This document shows, piece after piece, positions 27,224 through 35,374 of a stretch of 64,000 nucleotides of DNA (the first letter of the stretch is position 1; each line of letters opens with the position of its first letter). This DNA is from Clostridia bacterium (GTDB lineage: Bacteria > Bacillota > Clostridia > Oscillospirales > CAG-272). The position numbers were made by a program, and so were the translations under genes. The stretch covers positions 1 through 64,000 of the forward strand of contig JAFTOG010000040.1 in NCBI GenBank assembly GCA_017451485.1, written 5' to 3'. The notes beneath the pieces were generated by a model, which worked only from the letters and a program-made list of their open reading frames with translations, had not been told where the DNA came from and did no database searches.

Positions 27224-27382
27224 AAATATTTCTCCTTCAAAAAATGTATAAGCCGTATGGCTTTTTACAAGTGTATGTTACCACAGTTTTTCTGCCATTT
27301 CAACCGTTTTTTGTAAAATCAAATATTGATTTTAATTATGAAAAATGCTACAATATAAAAAACGGCAAAAGAGGTAATACAT
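27224..27382. promoter_or_regulatory. Divergent promoters with palindromic operator
   Basis: For the plus-strand esterase: TTGATT (27326-27331), 17 bp, TACAAT (27349-27354). For the minus-strand operon: TTGAAA, 17 bp, TAACAT reading leftward from about 27300. A perfect palindrome with 9-bp arms TAAAATCAA (27314-27322) and TTGATTTTA (27326-27334) around ATA overlaps the plus -35 box, a likely regulator site controlling both transcripts. Confidence 0.6.
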
Positions 27383-28459
27383 ATGAGCATTGAAAATCAG
27401 CTTAAGGAAAGAAATTTACCCTCTCTTCTTTCAAGAGAGGAAATGATAGATATAATGCAGAGGGAGGTTTACGGCTATTTACCCTCTGTCGATTTTACCG
27501 TGTCGGTAAGTGAGCCTGCTTCTGTCTATGACAGGTATATGATTTATACCGTAGAGCATTCCTATATTACAATGACGGTAACTGTCGGAGAAAAATCCCA
27601 CAGCTTCCGTGTGGACAGGCTTTTACACACGGATGGTAAGCGTCGCCCAACGGTAATTCTCAATAATTTCCATCCTATTTATGCATCAAGATATTTTCCT
27701 ATAGAGGAGCTTACGGAAAAGGAGGTTGACTTCATTTCCTGTGTATACGAGGATGTATGTGCCGACAACGGAGATTTTGAAAACGGTCTTGCACCCTTGC
27801 TTCTGCCAAACGGACAGACAGAGGAGCATACCTCTGGTAAAATTGGAATATGGGCGTGGGCTAATATGAGGCTTGTGGACTATGCCTTGACCCTGCCGTC
27901 AACCGACCCTGAAAATATATGTGTTATGGGACATTCCCGTCTTGGCAAAACGGCTTTGTTTACCGCTATGATGGACGATAGAATAAAATTTGTCTTTTCA
28001 AATGCTTCGGGATGCTCCGGAGACAGCCTGTCAATAGGTAACACGGGACACAACAGAACAGGGGATAAATTTGCCACAGGAGAGCTTATCTCCGATATCA
28101 CGGGCACCTTCCCTTATTGGTTCTGCAAGAACTATTTTAAGTATGTGGAAAAAAATGTGTCAGACACCTTCGACCAGCATTTTTTACTTGCGTCAATAGC
28201 TCCGAGATATGTACTTGTAGGTGCATGCAGCGAGGACCACTGGGCAGACCCGGTATCGGAACAGCTTTGTGCCCTTGCAGCCTCTGAGGCTTGGGAGAAG
28301 GAGGGGCTTATAGGACTTGAGGACTGTGACAGAATTATCGATCCCGGAGAGGCATTGCTTTGCGGTCATGTGGGCTTCTTTAAGATAAAATCAGTACATT
28401 ATCTGTCCAGGCATTGCTATACAAGGCTTATTGAGTTTATAGAGCATCACAAGAAGTAA
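27383..28459 (+). CDS. CE15-like glucuronoyl esterase / acetylxylan-esterase-like hydrolase
   Basis: 358 residues, alpha/beta hydrolase. The nucleophile elbow GHSRLGK (S185) is followed by 'FSNASGCSGDSLS', and a later segment 'TFPYWFCKNYFKYVEK...FDQHFLLASIAPRYVLV' matches the CE15 pattern. A late 'GHVGFF' (His about 332) is placed to complete the triad. CE15 enzymes hydrolyse esters of 4-O-methyl-glucuronic acid; bacterial members are diverse. The usual signal peptide is missing, so the substrate should be intracellular. AGAGG precedes the ATG. It is divergent from the lyase operon across a shared operator, and is followed by a small ORF and a CapA-like gene. Confidence 0.78.
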   Translation: MSIENQLKERNLPSLLSREEMIDIMQREVYGYLPSVDFTVSVSEPASVYDRYMIYTVEHSYITMTVTVGEKSHSFRVDRLLHTDGKRRPTVILNNFHPIYASRYFPIEELTEKEVDFISCVYEDVCADNGDFENGLAPLLLPNGQTEEHTSGKIGIWAWANMRLVDYALTLPSTDPENICVMGHSRLGKTALFTAMMDDRIKFVFSNASGCSGDSLSIGNTGHNRTGDKFATGELISDITGTFPYWFCKNYFKYVEKNVSDTFDQHFLLASIAPRYVLVGACSEDHWADPVSEQLCALAASEAWEKEGLIGLEDCDRIIDPGEALLCGHVGFFKIKSVHYLSRHCYTRLIEFIEHHKK

Positions 28460-28511
28460 TTTAACATAAAAAAGCCATACATATAGCGATTTTTCATACA
28501 AATTCGCTTTA

Positions 28512-28619
28512 ATGAGAAAAAATATCAATATGTTTGAAAACACGAACCCGGATGTCTATGATTACGCAATGGGTAGGGCAGCAGTAAAGCTCCTTTCTGT
28601 AATAGGAGAAATAGACTAA
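28512..28619 (+). CDS. Small ORF of 35 codons, doubtful
   Basis: The frame MRKNINMFENTNPDVYDYAM and on to 'LLSVIGEID' is open between the esterase and the CapA gene. It has no clear ribosome site and no recognised homology. It looks like the tail of a larger protein ('AMGRAAVKLLSVIGEID'), so it may be a remnant rather than a functional gene. The rest of the 180-bp gap shows nothing else. Confidence 0.25.
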   Translation: MRKNINMFENTNPDVYDYAMGRAAVKLLSVIGEID

Positions 28620-28641
28620 TAGAAAGAAAAGAGGCATACAT

Positions 28642-29721
28642 ATGAAAATTGCAATTGGCGGCGATCTCTGTGTTATGGAGGATTGCTATAGGGCGTTTGC
28701 AGAGGGAGACTCGAAAACTGCCTTTGGTAATGTTGAGGATGTATTAAAGCAGGCAGACTATGCTTTGGTAAACCTTGAATGCGTTATAACCGAGAGTGAT
28801 AATGCAATAAAAAAGTTCGGTCCAAATCTTAAGGCTCCCTTTGGAACAGGGCTGACACTTAAAAATGCAGGAGTTACTCACACGGCACTTTCCAATAATC
28901 ATATTTTTGATTTCGGTACAGAAGGAATTACCGATACACTGCGAGAGCTTGATAAACACGGAATAGTATACACCGGCTTTGGAAGGAATCGGGAGGATGC
29001 AAGAAGGGACCTTATAATAGATGACGGAAAAATCAAGGTAGCTGTCATTGCCGTGTGTGAGCATGAGTATTCCTATGCACTTGATAACAGAATGGGAGCA
29101 AGGGAATATGACCCCTACGACACTGCTGACGATATAGCAGAGGCTAAGAAAAAAGCCGACTATGTGGTTGTTTTATACCATGGAGGCAAGGAATATTGTC
29201 CCTATCCGTCGGAAAGACTGTATAAGCTTTGCCATGCTATGGTAAGGCACGGTGCTGATGTGGTTTTGTGTCAGCACAGCCACTGTATCGGCTGTTATGA
29301 AAGATATCTTGGCGGGCATATTCTGTACGGACAGGGTAATTTTCACTTTGTTTGCAACAAATGGTCAAGTGAGGATGAGGATGGAGGTAAGGCGTGGAAT
29401 ACAGGACTTCTTGTTAGTCTTGATTTTGATAAGGAGTGTAAGCTTGAGCTTATCCCGATTCTCGCAGAAAAGCAAGGTATCCTTCTTGCCAATGAGGAGG
29501 AGAGTCGGGAGATACTTAAGGAAATAGACGACCGTAGTCTTTCTCTTGCCGATGGAGAATATAAGAAAAAATTTGCAGAATTTTGCAAAACGGTGGAGGG
29601 AGTGTACGGCTTTATCCCCGATAGTATAAAGGATTTATTCGGCCATTATCTTGATTGTGAGGCACATACGGATGTATGGCGTGAGCTGTATAAAACCTGG
29701 AATCATACAAATGAGCTGTAA
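28642..29721 (+). CDS. CapA-family metallophosphoesterase-like protein
   Basis: 359 residues with the PGA_cap (PF09587) layout: an N-terminal 'IAIGGDLC' Asp, 'YALVNLECVI' (N, E), 'THTALSNNHIFDFG' (NH), 'VVVLYHGGKEYCPYPS' (HG), and 'VVLCQHSHCIGCYERY' (HxH). These are the metal ligands of the calcineurin-like fold. The family takes its name from the poly-gamma-glutamate capsule protein CapA, but many members sit in carbohydrate or envelope loci with unknown substrate. No signal peptide is visible, which is atypical of CapA itself. GAGG precedes the ATG. A strong terminator follows. Confidence 0.82.
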   Translation: MKIAIGGDLCVMEDCYRAFAEGDSKTAFGNVEDVLKQADYALVNLECVITESDNAIKKFGPNLKAPFGTGLTLKNAGVTHTALSNNHIFDFGTEGITDTLRELDKHGIVYTGFGRNREDARRDLIIDDGKIKVAVIAVCEHEYSYALDNRMGAREYDPYDTADDIAEAKKKADYVVVLYHGGKEYCPYPSERLYKLCHAMVRHGADVVLCQHSHCIGCYERYLGGHILYGQGNFHFVCNKWSSEDEDGGKAWNTGLLVSLDFDKECKLELIPILAEKQGILLANEEESREILKEIDDRSLSLADGEYKKKFAEFCKTVEGVYGFIPDSIKDLFGHYLDCEAHTDVWRELYKTWNHTNEL

Positions 29722-29745
29722 TCTTCATTGAATAAAATTAATACG

Positions 29746-29778
29746 AAAGGACGAGGAAAGCAAATTCCTCGTCCTTTT
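29746..29778. terminator. Terminator after the CapA-like gene
   Basis: AAAGGACGAGGAA pairs with TTCCTCGTCCTTTT around AGCAAA. It lies between convergent genes and can serve both. Confidence 0.85.
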
Positions 29779-29854
29779 ACTATCAGCATATATGATATTT
29801 TTGGGTGTATTGTTATACTGCCCTTCAAAGCACGGCTTACAAACGCTGTATGTT

Positions 29855-31582
29855 TTATTTACCTTCCTTGGCGTACCTTGTATAAAGCTCCTTTACCTTG
29901 TAGTATGCAGCCTTGGGATTTCTGTACTCGTCAAGTATACCCTTGTTATTGAAGTATCTTACACGGTTTATATCCATAGACGGAGAGGTCCTTATATTGC
30001 AGAACTGCCATATGTATGTTCCTCTCATATAATCGGTTTTATGGAAGAGCTCAAGACAATACTCAAGCAGGTCTCTCTGGTATTCCTCACTCCAGCGTAC
30101 AGTATCAAATGGTGAGTGGAAGCCGGCGAGTGCACCCGCACCGAATTCACTCATTACAACAGGCTTACCGAACCAGCCCTGCTCCTTAAGACGCTTTTCA
30201 AAATTAACAACAAAGTCGTCCCAATCAGAGAGCTTACCTGTGAAGCCACGATATCCGTACCAGCCGTAGTAAATGTTTATGCAGATAATATCGTCGAATC
30301 CCATACAGATATCGTCAAAGGGGTGATTTGATGCGTGGGTTATGATACGGTTACCACCCTCTGCACGGAGATGCTCATAATACTGCTTGGTAATATCGTA
30401 GGTACATTCCCAGGCTGTGCATATTTCGTTATGCATACCCCAGATAACTATTGACGGATGGTTATAATACTGTTTTGTCATTTCCTTATGCATTGCAAGG
30501 CCCCTTGCCACTACATCCGGATCCTTAAGAGCATTTTCTCCAAAGCCACAGCCCCACATAGGAATTTCACTCCAGAAGAGCAAACCGCTTTCATCAATCA
30601 TATCCATAAAAGCACGGGAGTTGGGATAATGGGAGCCACGGACTGTGTTACAGCCCATATCCTTCATAAGGTCGATATCTCTGTACATAAGCTTAGCAGG
30701 GAATGCAAAGCCCCATTCTGGATGCTCCTCGTGACGGTTTACACCCAGGAGCTCAATGCTCTTTCCGTTTAAGAGAATATCATTGCCCTTTACCTCAATT
30801 TTTCTGAAGCCTGTACGGTCAATAAGGTCATCTGTATCTGTGGATGCAGTAATTGTATAGAGATTAGGCTCCTCCATAGTCCAGAGCTTAATATCCTTAA
30901 TTTCCTGTACGGGAGTTTTAACGGTAATATGCTCATTTGCGGAAAGCTCAATCTTATCACAGTAGATTACAGTATCACCAAGCTTTACGCAGGCGTTGGA
31001 TTCAACTGCTGTGGATTCAGCATTGTAAAGCTCCAGCTCAGCGTGGACAAGGGCAGTGCCAAGGTCCTCGGATAAATCATATACAAGGTGATTGCTGAGG
31101 ATGGAGATTCCTTTAAGAGTCTCAACACTAACATCACGGGCAATACCACCGTAATTATACCAGTCGGTGTATCTCTGTGGGAAGGATTTTGAATCAAAGG
31201 AGCTGTCAGCTCTTACAGTCAGTCTATGCTCACCGGCTGAAACATTGTTTACAATAATATCAAAGGCTGTAAATGCTCCGTAGTGGTCGCCAATCTTAAT
31301 ACCGTCAAGCCATACATCAGCCTGAGTCATAACGCTACCGAACTCAAAACGGAGAGTACCCCCCACGGTTGTAAAGACCTTTTCATACCAGCCGTAGCCC
31401 TCATATGTGAGAAGACCAAGCTCGTTATTCCATACGGATGGAACTATAACGCTTTTAGCATTTTTAAGTCCGTTCTGCCACCCCTCTGTCTCACCGATTC
31501 TATCGGGATCGGTAAGAAAAAGCCAACCACCGTCAAGGTCGGTAACACTTCTTATTTTGTGTTCATCAAATAATCTTTTCAT
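29855..31582 (-). CDS. GH2-family glycosidase (beta-glucuronidase/beta-galactosidase-like)
   Basis: 575 residues from the ATG at 31582, 9 bp after GGAG; upstream in-frame codons lie in the promoter region. The order is jelly-roll sugar-binding domain ('VPSVWNNELGLLTYEGYGWYEK'), Ig-like domain, then TIM barrel. The acid/base is in GMHNE (E386) and the nucleophile in VMSEFGAGA (E479). The barrel begins with 'GVNRHEEHPEWGFAF', and 'TDYMRGTYIWQFCNIRTS' near the end is typical of beta-glucuronidases, which also have about 600 residues. A separate 'NxK' substrate motif was not checked by alignment. No signal peptide. Beta-glucuronidase is my first choice, beta-galactosidase second. Confidence 0.85.
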   Translation of the reverse strand: MKRLFDEHKIRSVTDLDGGWLFLTDPDRIGETEGWQNGLKNAKSVIVPSVWNNELGLLTYEGYGWYEKVFTTVGGTLRFEFGSVMTQADVWLDGIKIGDHYGAFTAFDIIVNNVSAGEHRLTVRADSSFDSKSFPQRYTDWYNYGGIARDVSVETLKGISILSNHLVYDLSEDLGTALVHAELELYNAESTAVESNACVKLGDTVIYCDKIELSANEHITVKTPVQEIKDIKLWTMEEPNLYTITASTDTDDLIDRTGFRKIEVKGNDILLNGKSIELLGVNRHEEHPEWGFAFPAKLMYRDIDLMKDMGCNTVRGSHYPNSRAFMDMIDESGLLFWSEIPMWGCGFGENALKDPDVVARGLAMHKEMTKQYYNHPSIVIWGMHNEICTAWECTYDITKQYYEHLRAEGGNRIITHASNHPFDDICMGFDDIICINIYYGWYGYRGFTGKLSDWDDFVVNFEKRLKEQGWFGKPVVMSEFGAGALAGFHSPFDTVRWSEEYQRDLLEYCLELFHKTDYMRGTYIWQFCNIRTSPSMDINRVRYFNNKGILDEYRNPKAAYYKVKELYTRYAKEGK

Positions 31583-31648
31583 ATAGCTTTTCTCCGTTTT
31601 ATATCTATGAAGTACAACCGAATCCGAAGGATTTTGTTGTCTGAAATA

Positions 31649-31726
31649 ATTATATCTTAAAAGACGAAAAAAATCAATACAATATTCTGCCAACTTATTG
31701 AAAATCATAGATTTTTGTGCTACAAT
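31649..31726. promoter_or_regulatory. Divergent promoters of the GH2 gene and the second lyase
   Basis: Minus strand: TTGATT (plus 31672-31677), 17 bp, TATAAT (31649-31654) for the GH2 gene. Plus strand: TTGAAA (31698-31703), 17 bp, TACAAT (31721-31726) for the lyase. AAAATC-ATA-GATTTT (31701-31715) lies inside the plus promoter and resembles the half-sites of the 27314-27334 palindrome, with shorter spacing. Confidence 0.6.
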
Positions 31727-31806
31727 CACCTTGTAGCCGAGACAGAGGTCTAAGGCTATATATTAATGAGATAACGAAACGAATAGGCTTGAAAAGGAGC
31801 TTTACT

Positions 31807-33516
31807 ATGTTTGAAATTGCAAAAGACCCTAAAATATGGGAAAGAGTCAGAAATGACGAGGCGTATGCCCGTCACCGCAAGGATATCAAGGAGCAGTATG
31901 ACAAGGTTTTCAAGATAAAGCCAAGAGCTGCTAACGCATGGGAGGTTTTGGAATTCGGAAAGCCTCGTGAGGGAGCAGAGAGAGGACCCGAGACATCCCG
32001 TCAGCTGCAGACCTCCGCGCTTCTAGCACTCATTTATCCCGATAATGAGGAATATTACAGAAATCTTATAGAGGTTATCTGGGGAATATGTAATGAATAT
32101 ACCTGGGCACCTCTGGGACACTATAACAGCTATTATGACAGGACACCTGCGGACTTTGACCCCGGTCTTATAGATATTTTTGCCGCTTCCTTAGCCTTTT
32201 CTCTTGCAGAGATAAAGAGCCTTTTTAAGGAAAGATTCCCCAAGCTGCTCACAGACAGAATCACATATGAGATAAGACGCCACACAATAGAGCCATATCT
32301 CACAAGAACATTCTTCTGGGAGCATCATAATAACAACTGGACAGCAGTGTGTACAGGTGCAGTCGGAGGTACTCTTATGTACGAGGACCCCGAGGAGTTT
32401 AAGCGTCAGCTACCACGTCTTGAAAAGTCAATGCAATGCTATATTGATAGCTACGAGGACGACGGAATGTGCGTGGAGGGAACTGCGTACTGGGGCTTCG
32501 GCTTTGGATTTTTCTCCGTTTATGCAATGCTGCTTCGTGAATTTTCCAACGGTGAATACGATTGGTTCAAAAATCCTAAGGTTAAGGCAATTTCTCAGTT
32601 CATTCAGAAAATGCATCTCCAACCAAATGTACTTGCAATGTTCAGCGATGTAAATGCAAGAGAGGGCTACTTTGTAGGTCTTCCCCATATGCTTAAGACA
32701 ATTTACGGCGACGCAATAGAAAAGCTCCCTATGGAGCAGGCTACTATTGTAGCGTACTGCCATTGGGCATTTGCTGTTCGTTCCACAGTTTACTTCAATC
32801 CCGACTTTGTGTCTGACAAGCTTGCTAACTGTGTTTATTCTGCTCCTGTTACAAATTACTTTATCAAGAGAACGGATGATTACGGTCTAGCCTTTAAGGG
32901 TGGTAACCAGTGGGAGAGCCATAACCATATGGATGTTGGCTCCTTTATCCTTGCAAGGCATAACAAACAGATATTCTGCGATTTTGGATATATCGGTCCC
33001 GGCAACTGGCCCGGATATCAGGGAGATAGAAGAAACGAGTATTTCCAGCCGTCATCATTCTCTCACAGCGTACCTTATTTTAACGGAAATGGTCAGGGAG
33101 GCGATTGCCCCGACAGAGCAAGAGCCGTATACGATGAGAAAAATGGAACGGTATATATGGACTTTACCCTCGGATACAGCAAAAAGGAGCATCCCGGTCT
33201 CAGAAAGGCTGAGAGAACCTTTACACCTCTTGACGACAAAATTGACATTTATGACAGGTATGAGTTTGACGGTGAGGCAAGGATTACAGAACGCTTTGTA
33301 ACAACTATCAAGCCGATAGTAGAGGGAAATACTGTTATTCTTGACGATGTACGCTTTACCTGTACAAGTGAGGCAGCTCTTAATGTTGTGGAGCAGCCTT
33401 ATGTTGACCAGATACCGGATGAAAACAATAATTACCACAAAATATGCTACCTCCTCGATTATACTCTTTGTGAGGGTGTAATGGAATTTAAGGCTACTAT
33501 CGATTTTGTAAACTGA
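31807..33516 (+). CDS. Heparinase II/III-like protein, second paralogue
   Basis: 569 residues from the ATG at 31807, 7 bp after AAGGAG. It is closely similar to the 25547-27223 product through the toroid ('EHHNNNWTAVCTGAVGGTLMYE', 'YEDDGMCVEGTAYWGFGFGF') and the beta-sandwich motif 'ESHNHMDVGSFILARHNK' (His372, His374). It has an extra loop ('YIGPGNWPGYQGDRRNE') after this motif, where substrate contacts are expected, so the two paralogues may act on different saccharides. No signal peptide. It heads its own unit with a metallophosphoesterase and a GH36 gene, although a terminator-like hairpin follows it. Confidence 0.8.
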   Translation: MFEIAKDPKIWERVRNDEAYARHRKDIKEQYDKVFKIKPRAANAWEVLEFGKPREGAERGPETSRQLQTSALLALIYPDNEEYYRNLIEVIWGICNEYTWAPLGHYNSYYDRTPADFDPGLIDIFAASLAFSLAEIKSLFKERFPKLLTDRITYEIRRHTIEPYLTRTFFWEHHNNNWTAVCTGAVGGTLMYEDPEEFKRQLPRLEKSMQCYIDSYEDDGMCVEGTAYWGFGFGFFSVYAMLLREFSNGEYDWFKNPKVKAISQFIQKMHLQPNVLAMFSDVNAREGYFVGLPHMLKTIYGDAIEKLPMEQATIVAYCHWAFAVRSTVYFNPDFVSDKLANCVYSAPVTNYFIKRTDDYGLAFKGGNQWESHNHMDVGSFILARHNKQIFCDFGYIGPGNWPGYQGDRRNEYFQPSSFSHSVPYFNGNGQGGDCPDRARAVYDEKNGTVYMDFTLGYSKKEHPGLRKAERTFTPLDDKIDIYDRYEFDGEARITERFVTTIKPIVEGNTVILDDVRFTCTSEAALNVVEQPYVDQIPDENNNYHKICYLLDYTLCEGVMEFKATIDFVN

Positions 33517-33521
33517 GCTTT

Positions 33522-33558
33522 AGCGAGGCGGGATTTTTCCCTTGCCTCGCTTCTTTTT
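33522..33558 (+). terminator. Terminator after the second lyase
   Basis: AGCGAGGC pairs with GCCTCGCT around a GGGATTTTTCCC-type inner stem, then TCTTTTT. It suggests that the next two genes are at least partly transcribed from their own start or by read-through. Confidence 0.75.
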
Positions 33559-33600
33559 ATCTATAATACTATGCCAGCTACTGACGGACAGGAGAAAAAT

Positions 33601-35358
33601 ATGAAAAGGATTTTGGCATTTGCCCTGCTTTTGGTTATATCTCTTTCATTCATACTCACATCCTGTGGTAACGGAGATGAAACTACAACTGGTGCACCTG
33701 ATGACGATACCACAACAACTGCAAATAATAACAATGTAGATGGAGTAAACAGAGAAGAGCTTGAAGAAAAGGTAGAAAAGGCTTTGGAGAGCAAGCATAA
33801 ATTGACTTTTAACGATGACGGAAGCTTCAGGGTGCTTATCCTTGCCGACATACATATGAATACCTCAGCAGACGCTACAAAGGTACAGGCTGTAAAGGAC
33901 AGAATCAAGCTCCTTGTGGACAGAGAAAAGCCCGACCTTGTAATTTTTACGGGAGACAATACTATAAATTCCTCCACGGAGGCAATTTTACGGGACAATA
34001 TTTCTGCTATGGTAAGCTATATTGAGGAAAAAAAGATTCCCTGGTGCCATGTTTACGGAAATCACGATCACGAAAACGCCCTTTCCAAGGAAGAACAGCA
34101 CAGGATTTACCAATCCTACGAATACTGTGTTTCCAAGGATAACCCTGCCGATATTTATATCAGTGGAGTCGGCAACTATGTTAATGCAGTCTACAATAAG
34201 GACGGCACGGTTGGTGCTGTAATATATTGCCTTGATTCCGGTACATATATGAGCAGCGGTGGATACGATTATATCAAGGCAAGTCAGATAGGCTGGTATA
34301 AGGAGACCTCCCAGCTCTTAAAGGAGTATAACGGTGGAAAGGCAGTGCCTGCAATTATGGCATTCCATATTCCCCTCAAGGAAAATACCACAGCCTATGA
34401 AAACAGAGATAATAAGGAAATCGTGCTTGAATACACAGGCGAAAGAAACGAAAACATATGCTCATCAACCATAGATACCAATCTTTTGGAAACCGTATTT
34501 GAGTGTGGAGATGTTAAGGCAATAGTAACAGGACACGACCATGTAAACGACTATATGTATAATTACAAGGGTGTCAAGCTTGCATCATCCCCCAATTTCA
34601 GCGATCTTACATATACTAACGCCTCTGTTCAGGGTGCCCGTGTATTTGATCTCAATTTATCTACCGTAAATAATGTTACAACATATGTTTCATACATTGT
34701 GGACAGGCTTAACCCCGATGAATACGGTACGCTTAGCTCAAACATCTCTCTTGAATATACAAAGGAAGAGGTGGACGGTGCCATTATCACAGGCTGGAAT
34801 TCAGCAGGACTTACAGGTAATGCAGAGCTTTCCTTGGTTGATGGCAAGGGAGCCGGTGGCAGTAACGCCTTGAAAATAGTAAGAGACGATATCAGCAATT
34901 TTGAAATGTCCTTCAGAATTTCCAACGCAGGTAAGCTGGGGGATAATAAGTATCTTATAGTCTGGGCTGACTTTACAGGTGTGGAATTCCGTAAGGCATG
35001 CTTCGGTCTTTTGTCAACGGGGGGACACGCAGGACCCTACAGAACAGACGATGCCGATTATAAATCTCCGATATACTATCTTGCAGATGGCTCAAGCCAA
35101 TGGACAGAGTTCTCCCACGGTACCGACGGATGCTTCGGAGTTGGCGATAACGGCTCCCAGGGAGTTATGAATATGAAGGGATATTTTGCCGTACCGATTG
35201 ATAATCTTCGCTGTGGCTCAAAGACAATGACAGGGGATAGCCTTATATCCGGCTTCTATTTTTATGGCTCCTTAAACAGTGGCTCATCATATAATGTTCC
35301 GTTCTATATGGACGATATACGCCTTGTTACAGATTATAAAAATTTCTCGGCTAACTGA
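33601..35358 (+). CDS. Exported metallophosphoesterase lipoprotein
   Basis: 585 residues from the ATG at 33601, 6 bp after AGGAG. The signal peptide ends in lipobox TSCG and is followed by a Thr/Asp-rich linker, so the enzyme should be tethered outside the membrane. The calcineurin-like domain has all five motif blocks: 'LADIHM', 'FTGDN', 'GNHDHE', 'AFHIP' and 'GHDHVND' (residues about 75-320). A C-terminal beta-sandwich of about 190 residues ('GGSNALKIVRDDISNFEMSFRI', 'FYMDDIRL') resembles a carbohydrate-binding module. Substrates of this group include nucleotides and phosphodiesters; a glycan-linked phosphoester is possible here given the added module. It is 16 bp upstream of the GH36-like gene. 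Confidence 0.82.
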   Translation: MKRILAFALLLVISLSFILTSCGNGDETTTGAPDDDTTTTANNNNVDGVNREELEEKVEKALESKHKLTFNDDGSFRVLILADIHMNTSADATKVQAVKDRIKLLVDREKPDLVIFTGDNTINSSTEAILRDNISAMVSYIEEKKIPWCHVYGNHDHENALSKEEQHRIYQSYEYCVSKDNPADIYISGVGNYVNAVYNKDGTVGAVIYCLDSGTYMSSGGYDYIKASQIGWYKETSQLLKEYNGGKAVPAIMAFHIPLKENTTAYENRDNKEIVLEYTGERNENICSSTIDTNLLETVFECGDVKAIVTGHDHVNDYMYNYKGVKLASSPNFSDLTYTNASVQGARVFDLNLSTVNNVTTYVSYIVDRLNPDEYGTLSSNISLEYTKEEVDGAIITGWNSAGLTGNAELSLVDGKGAGGSNALKIVRDDISNFEMSFRISNAGKLGDNKYLIVWADFTGVEFRKACFGLLSTGGHAGPYRTDDADYKSPIYYLADGSSQWTEFSHGTDGCFGVGDNGSQGVMNMKGYFAVPIDNLRCGSKTMTGDSLISGFYFYGSLNSGSSYNVPFYMDDIRLVTDYKNFSAN

Positions 35359-35374
35359 TTTTATGAGGTAAAAG

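Noticed and set aside
33055..33438. Minus-strand 127-codon frame inside the second lyase
   Set aside because: Antisense shadow of a strong family gene; no start signal.
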